From Sphingomonas ginsenosidimutans (GTDB lineage: Bacteria; Pseudomonadota; Alphaproteobacteria; Sphingomonadales; Sphingomonadaceae): 64,000 nt of DNA. The notes below the pieces were generated by a model. The model was not told the DNA's origin. It made no database searches and was given only the letters and a program-made list of their open reading frames with translations. The DNA is taken from the NCBI RefSeq assembly GCF_002374835.1, contig NZ_NWVD01000011.1, positions 1 through 64,000 of the forward strand, read 5' to 3'. Position 1 is the first letter of the stretch; every line of letters begins with the position of its first letter. Position numbers and translations under genes: made by a program. Positions 42,905-52,834 of this stretch are shown here, piece by piece.

Positions 42905-42920
42905 ACAGAATTATTTCTGT
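42905..42920. promoter_or_regulatory. Palindrome between tonB and the exported hypothetical gene
   Basis: ACAGAA-TTAT-TTCTGT: perfect 6-base arms, in an AT-rich patch 32 bases upstream of the ATG at 42953 and about 180 bases upstream of tonB. The position suggests an operator or a promoter element for the plus-strand gene. No clear Fur box is seen for tonB. Confidence 0.4.
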
Positions 42921-42952
42921 ATCGTTCATCAAGGTTGACGTAGGCGGATCGC

Positions 42953-43834
42953 ATGACCTCACCCGCGCTTCGCCGAGTCCCGCACATTTTTCTCGCGCTG
43001 CCGCTGATGGCCTTAGCCGCCGGCCCCGCGAGTTCGCAAACCCCGGCCGCACAGGCGGTTGAATCCGCACCGGTTTACGAAGAGGTCGCCGGTCTGGTGA
43101 TCGACAGCCCGGTCATCGTCGACGCCACCATCCGGTCCGCCGCGCGGATCAAGGGCGCGGAGGCCGCCGGCGTCGCCGCGGGTCACACGCGCTTTTATGT
43201 CGAGGCGGATGTTGCGGCACTGATCCGCGGCACCGGCGCGATCCCGGCCCGAATCGGCTGGCTGGTCGATGTCGCGCCTGATTGGCGCGGGCGTACCCCC
43301 AGTCTGAAGAAGCGCCGCGTCATCGCCTTCGCCCGCCCCGTCGCGGGGCGGCCCGACCAGCTTCAGCTCGTCACGCCCGGCGCGCAACGCGACTGGTCGC
43401 CCGCGCTCGACGCGCTAACGCGGCGGATCGCGCAGGATGCGGCCGCGCCGGACGCGCCGCCGGTCGTCACCGACGTGCGCAACGCCTTCCACGTACCCGG
43501 TGCGCTGCCGGGCGAGGGCGAAACGCAGATCTTCCTGAAAACGCGGGACGATCGCCCCGCCGCACTGTCGATCCTGCGCCGTCCGGGCGAACAACCGCGC
43601 TGGTCGGTCGCCACCAGCGAGATCATCGACGATTCGGCGGCCGCCCCGGCCCGCGACACGCTGTTGTGGTATCGCCTGGCCTGTTTCTTGCCGCGTGCGC
43701 TGCCGGAACGCAGCACCGCGGCATTGTCCGCGGACGATGCCGAGCAGGCGCGTGCCGACTATCGCGTCGTCATCGAGCAGCTGGGCACGTGCCGGAATGG
43801 GACAGACGCTAGCGGCGGTGCCGTATCAGGGTGA
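42953..43834 (+). CDS. Exported protein of unknown function
   Basis: 293 residues. A signal peptide with twin-residue basic start (MTSPALRRVPHIFLALPLMA, cleavage near PASSQ at 29) is followed by a soluble, likely beta-rich domain (EEVAGLVIDSPVIVDATIRS; RFYVEADVAALIRGTGAIPA; GWLVDVAPDWRGRTPSLKK). I recognise no named family; the composition and codon use are like the neighbours, so it is a real gene, probably conserved in sphingomonads. Probably periplasmic. It overlaps folB tail-to-tail by 26 bases. Confidence 0.75.
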   Translation: MTSPALRRVPHIFLALPLMALAAGPASSQTPAAQAVESAPVYEEVAGLVIDSPVIVDATIRSAARIKGAEAAGVAAGHTRFYVEADVAALIRGTGAIPARIGWLVDVAPDWRGRTPSLKKRRVIAFARPVAGRPDQLQLVTPGAQRDWSPALDALTRRIAQDAAAPDAPPVVTDVRNAFHVPGALPGEGETQIFLKTRDDRPAALSILRRPGEQPRWSVATSEIIDDSAAAPARDTLLWYRLACFLPRALPERSTAALSADDAEQARADYRVVIEQLGTCRNGTDASGGAVSG

Positions 43835-44189
43835 TTCCGATCGATTCGCCGGCCTCGGCGATCGCCAGCTTGACGATCTTCACCTTCACGCGGCGGACGC
43901 GGCGGTCCTGGAGGAACAGCGTCTCGGCGATATGATCGGCAACCGCCTCGATCAGCGTGAAATGTCCCGCCGGCGCCAGCGCATCGGTCGCGGCATGGCG
44001 CAGGTCGAGGTAGTTCTTCGACGCGCTGAGCGGGGTGTCCGGGGCGTAGCGATCGGGGGCGTCGAGCAGAACGGTCAGCGAGATCCGCAAGGGCTGCGGC
44101 AGATGCGTTTCCTCGGAGTAGATGCCGGTCAGCACCTGCACTTCCAGGTCGTGCACCTCCAGTTCCAGCGTATCGTCCATCGCGCTCAT
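43809..44189 (-). CDS. folB: Dihydroneopterin aldolase
   Basis: 126 residues from the ATG at 44189, which overlaps the GST stop (ATGA). The GGAGG is only one base from that ATG, so the ATG at 44180 (MDDTLELEV) may be the real start. The FolB fold is visible: VQVLTGIYSEETHLPQPLRI with the conserved Glu, YLDLRHAATD, LIEAVADHIAETLF and VKIVKLAIAEA with the catalytic-region Lys. It makes 6-hydroxymethyl-dihydropterin for folate synthesis. It could also have epimerase activity. Confidence 0.85.
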   Translation of the reverse strand: MSAMDDTLELEVHDLEVQVLTGIYSEETHLPQPLRISLTVLLDAPDRYAPDTPLSASKNYLDLRHAATDALAPAGHFTLIEAVADHIAETLFLQDRRVRRVKVKIVKLAIAEAGESIGITLIRHRR

Positions 44190-44818
44190 GCCTCCGCACT
44201 CGGGCGAGCGGTGACGATGCCGTACCAGCGCGCGATATGCTCCGCCCCCTCGGGCAGCGTCAGCCTGGCACGCCGTGCGAAGTCGATCGTGACCAGCGCG
44301 GTGATGTCGGCAAAGCTGTAACGATCGCCCGCAACCCATTCATTCTGCGACAGTTGCCGGTCGAGCGCCGCGGCGAAACCGGCCCACATCACCCGCGCGC
44401 GATCGACCAGCGCGGGGATCTGCGCCACCTCCGGCCAGTGACCGGGCAAGCCGCGCCCCGCGAAGGCAGGGACGCCGTTGCGCAGCGCATAGGCGGCCGC
44501 CGCATAGCCCTCCGCCTCGATCCGCCGGGTCCAGCCTTCGATGCGCGCGACCTCCACCGGACGCACCCCGAACAGCGGCGGCTCGGGGTGCAGCGCCTCG
44601 AAGAAGCGACAGATGGCCGATGATTCGACGATCACCTCCCCGTCGTCCAGCTCCAGCGCCGGCACCACACCGCGCGGCACCAGCGCGCGATAGGCCTCCC
44701 CCAGATGCTCGCCCGTCGCCAGGTCGATCGGGACGCGCTCCACCTGGATCGCCTTTTCGGCGAGATAGACCCGCACGCGGCGGGGGCTGGGCGCCCAGGC
44801 GGCATCGTAAAGCTTCAT
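44186..44818 (-). CDS. Glutathione S-transferase family protein
   Basis: 210 residues. Thioredoxin-like N-terminal domain (MKLYDAAWAPSPRRVRVYLA) with the cis-Pro loop RGVVPALELDDGEVIVESSA, where the Glu-Ser pair binds the gamma-glutamyl group, then an all-alpha C-terminal domain containing YSFADITALVTIDFA, the N-capping-box motif. Conjugation or reduction with glutathione is expected; the substrate is unknown. Upstream of, and coupled to, folB. Confidence 0.9.
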   Translation of the reverse strand: MKLYDAAWAPSPRRVRVYLAEKAIQVERVPIDLATGEHLGEAYRALVPRGVVPALELDDGEVIVESSAICRFFEALHPEPPLFGVRPVEVARIEGWTRRIEAEGYAAAAYALRNGVPAFAGRGLPGHWPEVAQIPALVDRARVMWAGFAAALDRQLSQNEWVAGDRYSFADITALVTIDFARRARLTLPEGAEHIARWYGIVTARPSAEA

Positions 44819-44880
44819 CAGACGGTCATTCCGGTTGCGTTCGGTCCCAGTCTCGCTAAAGCGCCCGCGCCCGGGCGTCC

Positions 44881-45414
44881 ATGCCCGGTATTGGGCAGGA
44901 TGCGGCGGTGGTCCAGATGGTGCCGATCACGACGGTGGATGCGGATGCGGTGGAGCGGTTGCTTGACCGTGCGTTCGGCACCGACCGGCACGGTCGCACC
45001 GCCTATCGCCTGCGTGCCGGGACCTCCGCTATCCCGGAGCTGAGCATTGCCGCGGTCGACGGGGACGAATTGGTCGGATCGATCCAGTGCTGGCCGGTGC
45101 GCTTCGCCGGGGACGACGGGTGTGACGTGCCGCTGGTGCTGGTCGGTCCGGTGGCGGTCGACCCGGAGCGCCAGCAGGGCGGCATCGGGCGCGCACTGGT
45201 CGCCGCGTCGCTGGCCGCGGCGGACGCGCGCGGCGACGCCCTGATGCTGATCGGTGATCCCGAATATTACGGTCGCTTCTTCGGCTTTTCGGCGGAGGCG
45301 ACCGCGGGGTGGCGACTGCCCGGCCCGGTCGAGGCACGCCGCCTGCTGGCGCGCGGACCGGGGGTGCCCGCCGGTACGGGGGCGATCGGCCCGCGCGTTA
45401 CGGCGGTCGCCTGA
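44881..45414 (+). CDS. GNAT-family N-acetyltransferase
   Basis: 177 residues (a start at Met13, MVPITTVDAD, is also possible). The acetyl-CoA motif A region is VGPVAVDPERQQGGIGRALV (about 89-108), with the Q/R-x-x-G-x-G/A loop as QQGGIG. GDPEYYGRFFGFSAE is the motif B helix. It resembles the COG3153 (YhbS-like) group. Substrate unknown. Divergent from the GST gene. Confidence 0.87.
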   Translation: MPGIGQDAAVVQMVPITTVDADAVERLLDRAFGTDRHGRTAYRLRAGTSAIPELSIAAVDGDELVGSIQCWPVRFAGDDGCDVPLVLVGPVAVDPERQQGGIGRALVAASLAAADARGDALMLIGDPEYYGRFFGFSAEATAGWRLPGPVEARRLLARGPGVPAGTGAIGPRVTAVA

Positions 45415-45469
45415 CGGTTATCGGCCCCTCGCCCTTTACCCGCGCGGTACGGCTCCCTAACTGGCGGAC

Positions 45470-46033
45470 ATGCCGATGGCGCCGCCCCCCGAATTCGATA
45501 CACTGACGCTCGCCGACATCGCGCGGCTGGCCGATGCCGACCGCCTGCCGCCGGTCGACCGCTGGCACCCCGATCATTGCGGCGACAGCGAGATGCGGAT
45601 CGCGCGCGACGGCACCTGGTTTCATCAGGGTTCGCCGATCGGCCGGCTTGCGATGGTGCGCGCGTTCAGCCGCATCCTGCGCCGCGAACCCGACGGCGGC
45701 TATGTCCTGGTCACCCCGGTCGAGAAGCTCGACATCGCGGTGGAGGACGCCCCGTTCGTCGCGGTCGAAATGAAGGCCGAGGGCGACGGGCGCGACGCGA
45801 TGCTGGCGTTCCGCCTGAACACCGGCGAGGTCGTCACCGCCGGCCCCGACCATCCGTTGCGCTTCGAGGAGCGCGACGACGGCCCCCACCCCTATGTGCG
45901 CGTGCGCGGCGGTCTGGACGCGCTGGTTTCGCGCGCGATCTACTACGATCTGGCGGAGCGCGCGCTGGCGGGCGACGAGACGCCGCCCGGCCTGTGGAGC
46001 GCTGGCGCCTTCTTCCCGCTCCAGCCCGAATGA
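45470..46033 (+). CDS. DUF1285 domain-containing protein
   Basis: 187 residues without signal or membrane segment. WHPDHCGDSEMRIARDGTWF, then HQGSPIGRLAMVRAFSRILR and YVLVTPVEKLDIAVEDAPFV are the DUF1285 signature regions. The function is unknown; solved members form two beta domains. It overlaps the CoA pyrophosphatase gene in ATGA and heads a conserved alphaproteobacterial group DUF1285 - NUDIX - cca. Confidence 0.88.
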   Translation: MPMAPPPEFDTLTLADIARLADADRLPPVDRWHPDHCGDSEMRIARDGTWFHQGSPIGRLAMVRAFSRILRREPDGGYVLVTPVEKLDIAVEDAPFVAVEMKAEGDGRDAMLAFRLNTGEVVTAGPDHPLRFEERDDGPHPYVRVRGGLDALVSRAIYYDLAERALAGDETPPGLWSAGAFFPLQPE

Positions 46034-46620
46034 CGGCGCTGGCCGAGCGGCTCGCCGCCGCGCTGGTTTCCCCGGCGGAGACCGCGCTGATCGAAAGCGA
46101 TCAGGACGATCTGCCGGAACACGATGCGATGGCCGCCGCGGCGGTGCTGGTGCCGATCACCGACCGGCCGCGCCCCGGCCTGATCCTGACCCAGCGTACC
46201 GAGACGCTGCGCAAGCACGCCGGACAGGTCGCCTTCCCCGGCGGCCGGATCGATCCGGGCGAGGATGCGGTGACTGCGGCGTTGCGCGAGGCGGACGAGG
46301 AGATCGCACTGCCGCCCGATGCGGTGCGGGTGATCGGCGCAGCCGACCGCTATCGCACCGGCACGGGGTTCAGCATCACGCCGATCCTCGCGATCGTCCC
46401 GCCCGATCTGGCGCTGGTCCCCAGCGAGGCGGAAGTGGCGAGCGTGTTCGAAGTGCCGCTCGATTTCTTGCTGGACAGTGCGAACCACCGCGCCGTGTCG
46501 ACGATGTGGCAGGGACGCGAGCGCCATTATTACGAGATGATGTGGCAGGATCGCCGGATCTGGGGCGCGACCGCCGGCATGATCGTGAACCTGTCGCGCC
46601 GGCTGCGATGGGGGATATGA
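46030..46620 (+). CDS. NUDIX CoA pyrophosphatase
   Basis: 196 residues from the ATG at 46030 (ATGA overlap with DUF1285). The Nudix box GGRIDPGEDAVTAALREADE-EI fits Gx5Ex7REUxEExGU apart from its last Gly, and is preceded by the CoA-subfamily motif LTQRTETLRKHAGQVAFPGG. It should cleave CoA or acyl-CoA to 3',5'-ADP and phosphopantetheine. The next gene, cca, also starts inside its stop codon. Confidence 0.92.
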   Translation: MTALAERLAAALVSPAETALIESDQDDLPEHDAMAAAAVLVPITDRPRPGLILTQRTETLRKHAGQVAFPGGRIDPGEDAVTAALREADEEIALPPDAVRVIGAADRYRTGTGFSITPILAIVPPDLALVPSEAEVASVFEVPLDFLLDSANHRAVSTMWQGRERHYYEMMWQDRRIWGATAGMIVNLSRRLRWGI

Positions 46621-47819
46621 GCGGCATCCAGGGACAGCGGCTGCCCGAAGCGCCGTGGCGCCATCGTCCCGGGCTCGACCGGCTGGCGGCGGCGCTGGAC
46701 GCCGCGGGCGGCCATGCGCGCTACGTCGGCGGCGCGGTGCGCGATACGTTGCTGGGACTGGACGTCGCCGACATCGACATCGCCACCGATCTGCGCCCGG
46801 ACGACGTGGTGCGGCGGCTCGAGGCGGCGGGGATCAAGGCGATCCCCACCGGCATCGCCCATGGCACCGTCACCGCGGTGAGCGAGGGGACGGTGGTGGA
46901 GGTCACCACGCTGCGCCACGACGTCGCCACCGACGGGCGACACGCGGTGGTCGCCTTTGCCGACGATTGGCGCGAGGATGCGGCGCGGCGCGATTTCACG
47001 ATCAACGCGCTTTATGCCGATCCGGCGGACGGCACCTTGTTCGACTGGTTCGGCGGGCTGGACGACCTGGCGGCGCGGCGCGTGCGGTTCATCGGGGATC
47101 CCTATCGCCGGATCGCGGAGGATCACCTGCGCATCCTGCGATTCTTCCGCTTTCACGCGCGCTTCGGCACGACGATCGACCAAGATGCGCTGGAGGCGTG
47201 CACGGCGCGCGCCAACGACCTGATGGCCCTCAGCCGGGAACGCATCGCATCCGAGCTGCTGAAGCTGCTGGTCGCGCCGGGTGCGGTGGCGGCGGTGGCG
47301 GTGATGGAGGAGCGCGGCATCCTGCGCCCCGTATTGCCGGAGATCACCGCGGAGGGCGTCGCGCGGCTCGATACGCTGGCGCGCCGCGAGGCGGCGGATG
47401 GCATCGCGGCCGATCCCGTCCGCCGGCTCGCCGCGCTGGTGCCTGCCAGCGCAGCCGAAAGCGTCGGCGCGCGGCTGAAGCTGTCGAATGCGGATCGCAA
47501 GCGGTTGATCCAGGCGGGCGGCGATGTCGGGGATGAAGGCGCGCGTGCCCTCGCCTACCGCACCGGAACGCAGACCGCGATCGACCGGCTGCTGCTGTCC
47601 GGCGGAGAGGTATCGGCGCTGCACGGCTGGCAGCCTCCGGTGCTACCGATCGGCGGCGGCGCATTGGTGGAGCGCGGGCTGGCACGGGGACCAGACGTCG
47701 CACGCACGCTCAAAACGATCGAGGGGCGCTGGATCGCCGAGAATTTCCCCGATGCCGCGCGCGTCGCGCAGATCGCGGACGAGGAAGTCGATCAGCTGTT
47801 GCGATCGAGCAGATATTGA
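46617..47819 (+). CDS. cca: CCA tRNA nucleotidyltransferase
   Basis: 400 residues from the ATG at 46617 (ATGA overlap); an ATG at 46608 is in frame too. The nucleotidyltransferase head is ARYVGGAVRDTLLGLDVADI with the metal-binding DID (about 55-57), then ARRDFTINALYAD and the RFIGDPYRRIAEDHLRILRF motif that positions the template-like Arg/Asp. It adds or repairs the 3' CCA of tRNAs. Its last 28 bases overlap the convergent GGDEF-EAL gene. Confidence 0.94.
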   Translation: MSGIQGQRLPEAPWRHRPGLDRLAAALDAAGGHARYVGGAVRDTLLGLDVADIDIATDLRPDDVVRRLEAAGIKAIPTGIAHGTVTAVSEGTVVEVTTLRHDVATDGRHAVVAFADDWREDAARRDFTINALYADPADGTLFDWFGGLDDLAARRVRFIGDPYRRIAEDHLRILRFFRFHARFGTTIDQDALEACTARANDLMALSRERIASELLKLLVAPGAVAAVAVMEERGILRPVLPEITAEGVARLDTLARREAADGIAADPVRRLAALVPASAAESVGARLKLSNADRKRLIQAGGDVGDEGARALAYRTGTQTAIDRLLLSGGEVSALHGWQPPVLPIGGGALVERGLARGPDVARTLKTIEGRWIAENFPDAARVAQIADEEVDQLLRSSRY

Positions 47820-49462
47820 TAGGCCGCGTCCGCCGCCAGCGGACGCGAATAGGCATAGCCTTGGCCGAAGTTGCAGCCGAGCGCGGCAAGCGTCTGCCCG
47901 ACTTCGATCGTCTCGATCCCCTCGGCCACCGTCGCCATGCCCAGCGCCTGCGCCAGGCTGAGGATCGCGCGGACAATCGCCACCTTGTCGCGGTCCTGCA
48001 ACAGGCCGGTGACGAAGCTGCGGTCGATCTTCAGCAGGTCGATCGGCAGCCGCTGAAGCGAGGCGAGGTTCGAAAAGCCGGTGCCGAAATCGTCCATCGC
48101 GATCATCGCGCCAAGATCCTTCAGCGCCATCAGCACGTGCGACATGCGATCGGGATCGGCGATGATCGCGCTTTCAGTCAGTTCCAGCTTCAGCCGCTCG
48201 CCCGCCAGCCCGGCGGCGGCCAGCGCATGTTCCACCGCCTGCGGGATGCTGTCGCGCTGCAGCTGGATCGGGGACAGGTTGACCGCAAGGCTGATCCCGC
48301 AATTGCCGCCGTGGCGCGCATCCCATGATGCCAGCGTGCGCGTGGCGGTGCCCAGCGCCCAGCGGCCCAGCGGCACGATCAGCCCCGATTCTTCCGCCAC
48401 CTGGATGAAGCGCGCCGGATCGTGGGATACGCCGTCTTCGTCGGTCCAGCGCGACAGCGCCTCGAACCCGCTGACCCGACCGGTCGCCAGATCGCAGATC
48501 GGCTGAAAGACCAGCGACAGCTGATCGTTCTCGATCGCGCGCCGCAGCGCGGTTTCCATCGCGAATTCCTCACGCGCGGAATCCAGCGCGTGGGTGTGAT
48601 ATGCCTCGGCGACCTTCGACGCCTTTGATTTCTTCATCGCCACCTGCGCGTGGCGGATGACGTCCTCCGCATCGGAAACGGTCGGATCGCCGAACGCGAT
48701 GCCGATCGCGCACGACACGCGGATTTCGTAGTCGCTCAGGCGGAACGGCGTCGAAAGGACGTCGCGGATGCGGCGCGCGACATGATCGACTTCCTGCGCG
48801 CTCTGGTCGATCGCCAGCAACACGCCGAATTCGTCCCCGCCGGTACGCGCCAGCACGTCGCGCGCGCGAAGCGCGCCCTTGATGCGACGCGCGACGGTGA
48901 TGAGCAGTTCGTCCCCGGCCAGCGAGCCCAGACAGGCGTTGAAGCGGCTGAATCGCTCCAGGTCGATCATCAGCACCGCCCAGCGCCGCGCGCCCGCGCC
49001 CATCATTGCTTCCAGCGCATCGGTAAACCCGCCGCGGTTGGGCAGGCCGGTCAGGCTGTCGGTCGCCATTTCGCGGCGCAGCGTGTCTTCGGTGCGCACC
49101 TCGGCGGTCTGATCGACCAGCGACACCATGCACACCGGGTCGCGGCGATGAGTCATCCGCGACAGCGTGATGCGATAGTGGCGCCGCTCGACGGCGGCGC
49201 CCGCCTGCCAATCCACTTCCGTGCGCAGTTCATCCGATTGCAGGAAATCGGTGACCAGCGCGACCAGTCCTTCCTCGCTCGCCAGCCCCGCGCGGGCGAA
49301 AGCGCGGTTATGGATTTCCCAGACCGTACAATCACCCTGTAGGCGGGCCATCACCAACGGGATCGGAATGAGTTCGAGCGCGCCCTCGCTTGCGGAGAGG
49401 CCCGGCCCCACCACATGCGGGGTAAAGGCTCCCCCCCTTTTCGCTGTCGCCCCGACTGCCAT
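47792..49462 (-). CDS. PAS-like/GGDEF/EAL cyclic-di-GMP enzyme
   Basis: 556 residues, no TM. An N-terminal PAS-like sensor (about 25-125) is followed by a GGDEF domain with intact GGDEF (208-212) and the inhibitory I-site RARD (199-202, five residues before it). The EAL domain has GFEALSRW, NLSPIQLQ, ELTESAI, DDFGTGFSNL, KIDRSFV and AEGIET, so the metal-binding residues are in place. Both synthesis and hydrolysis of c-di-GMP are possible. No strong ribosome site is seen before the ATG at 49462. Confidence 0.93.
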   Translation of the reverse strand: MAVGATAKRGGAFTPHVVGPGLSASEGALELIPIPLVMARLQGDCTVWEIHNRAFARAGLASEEGLVALVTDFLQSDELRTEVDWQAGAAVERRHYRITLSRMTHRRDPVCMVSLVDQTAEVRTEDTLRREMATDSLTGLPNRGGFTDALEAMMGAGARRWAVLMIDLERFSRFNACLGSLAGDELLITVARRIKGALRARDVLARTGGDEFGVLLAIDQSAQEVDHVARRIRDVLSTPFRLSDYEIRVSCAIGIAFGDPTVSDAEDVIRHAQVAMKKSKASKVAEAYHTHALDSAREEFAMETALRRAIENDQLSLVFQPICDLATGRVSGFEALSRWTDEDGVSHDPARFIQVAEESGLIVPLGRWALGTATRTLASWDARHGGNCGISLAVNLSPIQLQRDSIPQAVEHALAAAGLAGERLKLELTESAIIADPDRMSHVLMALKDLGAMIAMDDFGTGFSNLASLQRLPIDLLKIDRSFVTGLLQDRDKVAIVRAILSLAQALGMATVAEGIETIEVGQTLAALGCNFGQGYAYSRPLAADAAYQYLLDRNS

Positions 49463-49528
49463 CAGGATGGCTAATAAGGTTAAGTCGTTAAAGGTGACTT
49501 ACGGCGCGACGCCGGTGTGCCGCCGCGT

Positions 49529-51781
49529 TCAGAAGCGATTGTCGCGCGGAAATCCGGTGGGTGCCATGCGACCTGCGGCCCCGCGCGCGGTGCGCCACGG
49601 GGTCAGATCCGCCTCGGTGCGCACGCGCCCGCTCGCACCGCCCATGGCCCAGCTCAGCCCGTCCGCGAACACCAGCGTGCGCGCGTCGGCCAGCCCGCCA
49701 TCGCGATAGCGTTGCAGCTGCACCCCTTGCCCGCGGGTCATTTCCGGCAATTCGCCGATCGGAAACACCGCCAGCTTGCGATTGTCGCCGATCACCGCGA
49801 CGTAATCGTCGGCGGCGCCGACCGGGCGGACCAGCATCAGCCGCGCGCCGATGCGCGGCGTCATCACCGTCTTGCCCTTGCGCGTTTCGGCGACGACTTC
49901 CGCCGCCGGGACGACGAAGCCCCGCCCGTCGCTCGCCGCCACCAGCAGCCGCTGCGCGGCGGCGGCCCGCAGGAACGCGACGATCGGCACGGTGCCGTCC
50001 AGATCGATCGAAGCGCGCACCGGCTCGCCGAACCCGCGCCCGCCCGGCAGCTTGTCCGCCGCCAGGGTGTAGAAGCGCCCGTTGCCGGCGGCGAGCAGCA
50101 GCTTGTCGGTGGTGTGCGCATGAAACGCGAAGGCCGGGCCGTCGCCTTCCTTGAACTTCATCGTCTCCGGCGCGGACAGGTCAACGTGGCCCTTCATCGC
50201 GCGCACCCAGCCGCGTTCGGACAGGATGACGGTAATCGGCTCGCGCTCGATCATCGCCTCCAGCGGGATGTCGCGCGCCGCGGCCTGTTCCTCGATCGCC
50301 GTGCGTCGCCGCCCCAGCGGAGTTTCTGCACCATAGCGGTCGCGGATCTTCGCGAGATCGCGCTTCAACCGCGTGCGCTGGCGCGCCTCCGACCCCAGCA
50401 GGGTCGTCAGCTCGCCCTGCTCCTTCTCCAGCGCGTCGCGCTCGCGCCGCAACTCCATCTCCTCCAGCTTGCGCAGGCTGCGCAGCCGCATGTTAAGGAT
50501 CGCCTCCGCCTGCCGGTCGGTCAGCGCAAATTCGGCGATCATCACCGGCTTCGGCTCGTCCTCGGTACGGATGATCTCGATCACCCGGTCGAGGTTGAGG
50601 AAGGCGATGATATAGCCGCCCAGCAACTCGAGCCGGTCGGCGATCTTGCCGAGCCGATGCTCGGTCCGCCGGCGCAATACGACGAACTGATGGTCGACCC
50701 ATGCGGCCAGCGCCTCGCGCAGGCTCATCACCCGTGGGGTGCGATCCTTGTCGAGGACGTTGAGGTTCAGCGGTACGCGCGTTTCGAGGTCCGAGAGCCG
50801 GAACAACCCGTCCATCAACACCTGCGCATCGACGGTGCGGCTGCGCGGCTCCAGCACGATCCGCACCTGCTCGTCCGATTCGTCGCGCACGTCCGCCAGG
50901 ATCGGCAGCTTCTTGTCCTCGATCAGCGCGGCAAGCTGCTCGATCAGTTTCCCCTTGGCGACGCCATAGGGAATTTCGGTGACGACCAGATGCCAGCCGC
51001 CGCCCTTCTCCACCACCTTGTCGATCCGCGCGCGAACGCGGAACGCGCCGCGGCCGGTGGCATAGGCCTCCGCGATGATCGCGGGCGCATCGACGACCAG
51101 CCCGCCGGTGGGAAAGTCCGGCCCCTTCACGAACGCCAGCGGATCGGCGGTCCGGTCGTCGACTAGCGCGATCGCGGCATCCAGCAGCTCGGCGGCATTG
51201 TGCGGCGGGATGCTGGTCGCCATGCCGACCGCGATCCCGCTGGCGCCGTTGGCCAGCAGATTGGGGAAGGCGCCGGGGAACAGCTCCGGCTCCTGCTCCT
51301 CGCCGTTATAGGTCGGGCGGAACTCGGTCGCGTCCTCGTCCAGGCCGTCCATCAGGTCGATCGCGACCTGCGTCAGCCGCGCCTCGGTATAGCGATAGGC
51401 GGCGGCATTATCGCCGTCGATATTGCCGAAATTGCCCTGACCGTCGACCAGCGGGTAACGGAGCGCGAAATCCTGCGCCAGCCGGACCATCGCGTCATAG
51501 ACGGACTGGTCGCCGTGCGGGTGATATTTGCCGATCACGTCGCCGACGACGCGCGCGCATTTCTTGTAGCCCGACGCCGGATCGAGCCGCAGCAGCCGCA
51601 TCGCCCACAACAGCCGGCGGTGCACCGGCTTGAGCCCGTCGCGCACATCCGGCAGCGACCGCGCGGTGATCGTCGACAGCGCGTAAACGAGGTACCGCTC
51701 CGACAGCGCGCTGTCGAACGGCGCATCGAACGTGCCCACGGCGGGGTTGTCGGGAAAGTCGGTCAGATCGGTCTTGGCCAT
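49529..51781 (-). CDS. parC: DNA topoisomerase IV subunit A
   Basis: 750 residues, ParC length. The catalytic Tyr is in [11 protein letters not shown] (Tyr131). The quinolone-determining region reads [19 protein letters not shown]: Gln92 stands where E. coli has Ser80 and Asp96 where it has Glu84. The C-terminal part has short beta-propeller blades. It decatenates daughter chromosomes together with ParE (not in this window). GyrA is excluded by length and the missing GyrA box, though close homology makes a check useful. Confidence 0.92.
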   Translation of the reverse strand: MAKTDLTDFPDNPAVGTFDAPFDSALSERYLVYALSTITARSLPDVRDGLKPVHRRLLWAMRLLRLDPASGYKKCARVVGDVIGKYHPHGDQSVYDAMVRLAQDFALRYPLVDGQGNFGNIDGDNAAAYRYTEARLTQVAIDLMDGLDEDATEFRPTYNGEEQEPELFPGAFPNLLANGASGIAVGMATSIPPHNAAELLDAAIALVDDRTADPLAFVKGPDFPTGGLVVDAPAIIAEAYATGRGAFRVRARIDKVVEKGGGWHLVVTEIPYGVAKGKLIEQLAALIEDKKLPILADVRDESDEQVRIVLEPRSRTVDAQVLMDGLFRLSDLETRVPLNLNVLDKDRTPRVMSLREALAAWVDHQFVVLRRRTEHRLGKIADRLELLGGYIIAFLNLDRVIEIIRTEDEPKPVMIAEFALTDRQAEAILNMRLRSLRKLEEMELRRERDALEKEQGELTTLLGSEARQRTRLKRDLAKIRDRYGAETPLGRRRTAIEEQAAARDIPLEAMIEREPITVILSERGWVRAMKGHVDLSAPETMKFKEGDGPAFAFHAHTTDKLLLAAGNGRFYTLAADKLPGGRGFGEPVRASIDLDGTVPIVAFLRAAAAQRLLVAASDGRGFVVPAAEVVAETRKGKTVMTPRIGARLMLVRPVGAADDYVAVIGDNRKLAVFPIGELPEMTRGQGVQLQRYRDGGLADARTLVFADGLSWAMGGASGRVRTEADLTPWRTARGAAGRMAPTGFPRDNRF

Positions 51782-51831
51782 CGGTGGACCGCGACTAGCA
51801 GGCGCACGCGCATCCGTTAAGAGGGGTGTCG

Positions 51832-52752
51832 ATGCCGACAGCTACGCTGCCCCGCCTGTTGATGCTTGCCACCGCCGCGCTGGCGGGATCATGCTCGCCA
51901 ACCGCCATGACCGCCGACCGCACCGCCGCTTTCGCCCCGCTGACCTGGGATGACCTGACCCGGCGCCCGCGCCCCGCAGCCGACGCCACGGTCGCCTATG
52001 GCGCAGATGCCCTGCAGAAGGTGGACGTGTGGGTGCCACGCGGGGCCGGACCGCATCCGGTGGTGGTGATGGTGCACGGCGGCTGCTGGCAGACGTCGAT
52101 CGCCGACCGGCGGCTGATGGACTGGGTTGCGGGTGACCTGCGCGATGCCGGCGTCGCGGTGTGGAACATCGACTATCGCGGGGTGGACCGCGACGGCGGC
52201 GGCTATCCTGGCACCTTCCGCGACGTCGCGCAGGCCGCCGATGCGCTGCGCGACCATGCCGCGCGATATCACCTCGATATTCGCCGCGTCGTCGCGATCG
52301 GCCATTCGGCGGGCGGGCATCTTGCGCTGTGGCTGGCGGGACGCGCGCGGCTTCCCGCCGACAGCCTGCTGCGCACCGCCGACCCGCTGCCGATCGCGCA
52401 TGTCGTCAGCCTGGGCGGGCTGCCCGATCTGGAAGCGACCGCCGCCAGCCCCGACAATGGCTGCGGCACCGCGGTGGTCGCACGGCTGGTCGGCACCGCC
52501 CGCACTGATCCCTATGCCGACACGTCGGTGCCGCGGCTGTTCCCGTTGGGCGTGCCGCAAGATCTGGTCAACGGACGCGAGGACCGCATCATCCCCTATC
52601 GCATGGCGACCGATTACGTCGCCCGCGCCACCGCCGCCAGCGACCGGGCGACGCTCCATCGCGTCGATCGCACCGGCCATGTCGAACTGGTGACTCCCGA
52701 CACCGCCGCGTGGCGCGAAGCGAAGCGGCTGGTCCTGGCGGCGCTGCGATAG
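51832..52752 (+). CDS. Alpha/beta-hydrolase lipoprotein
   Basis: 306 residues from the ATG at 51832 (AGGGG upstream). The signal contains a lipobox-like LAGSC with Cys21, so it is probably membrane-anchored. Hydrolase features are oxyanion-hole HGGCW, nucleophile in AIGHSAGGHLAL (Ser), then an Asp in GREDRIIPY and a His in RTGHVELVT. It resembles the BD-FAE/esterase group (cf. kynurenine formamidase-like enzymes); substrate unknown. Divergent from parC. Confidence 0.85.
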   Translation: MPTATLPRLLMLATAALAGSCSPTAMTADRTAAFAPLTWDDLTRRPRPAADATVAYGADALQKVDVWVPRGAGPHPVVVMVHGGCWQTSIADRRLMDWVAGDLRDAGVAVWNIDYRGVDRDGGGYPGTFRDVAQAADALRDHAARYHLDIRRVVAIGHSAGGHLALWLAGRARLPADSLLRTADPLPIAHVVSLGGLPDLEATAASPDNGCGTAVVARLVGTARTDPYADTSVPRLFPLGVPQDLVNGREDRIIPYRMATDYVARATAASDRATLHRVDRTGHVELVTPDTAAWREAKRLVLAALR

Positions 52753-52834
52753 AACGGCCACCGCGTTCCGTTGATCGCGCTTGACGCACGGGCCGCCATA
52801 GTTTCATCTTCTACAATATAGATGGGGATAGTAG

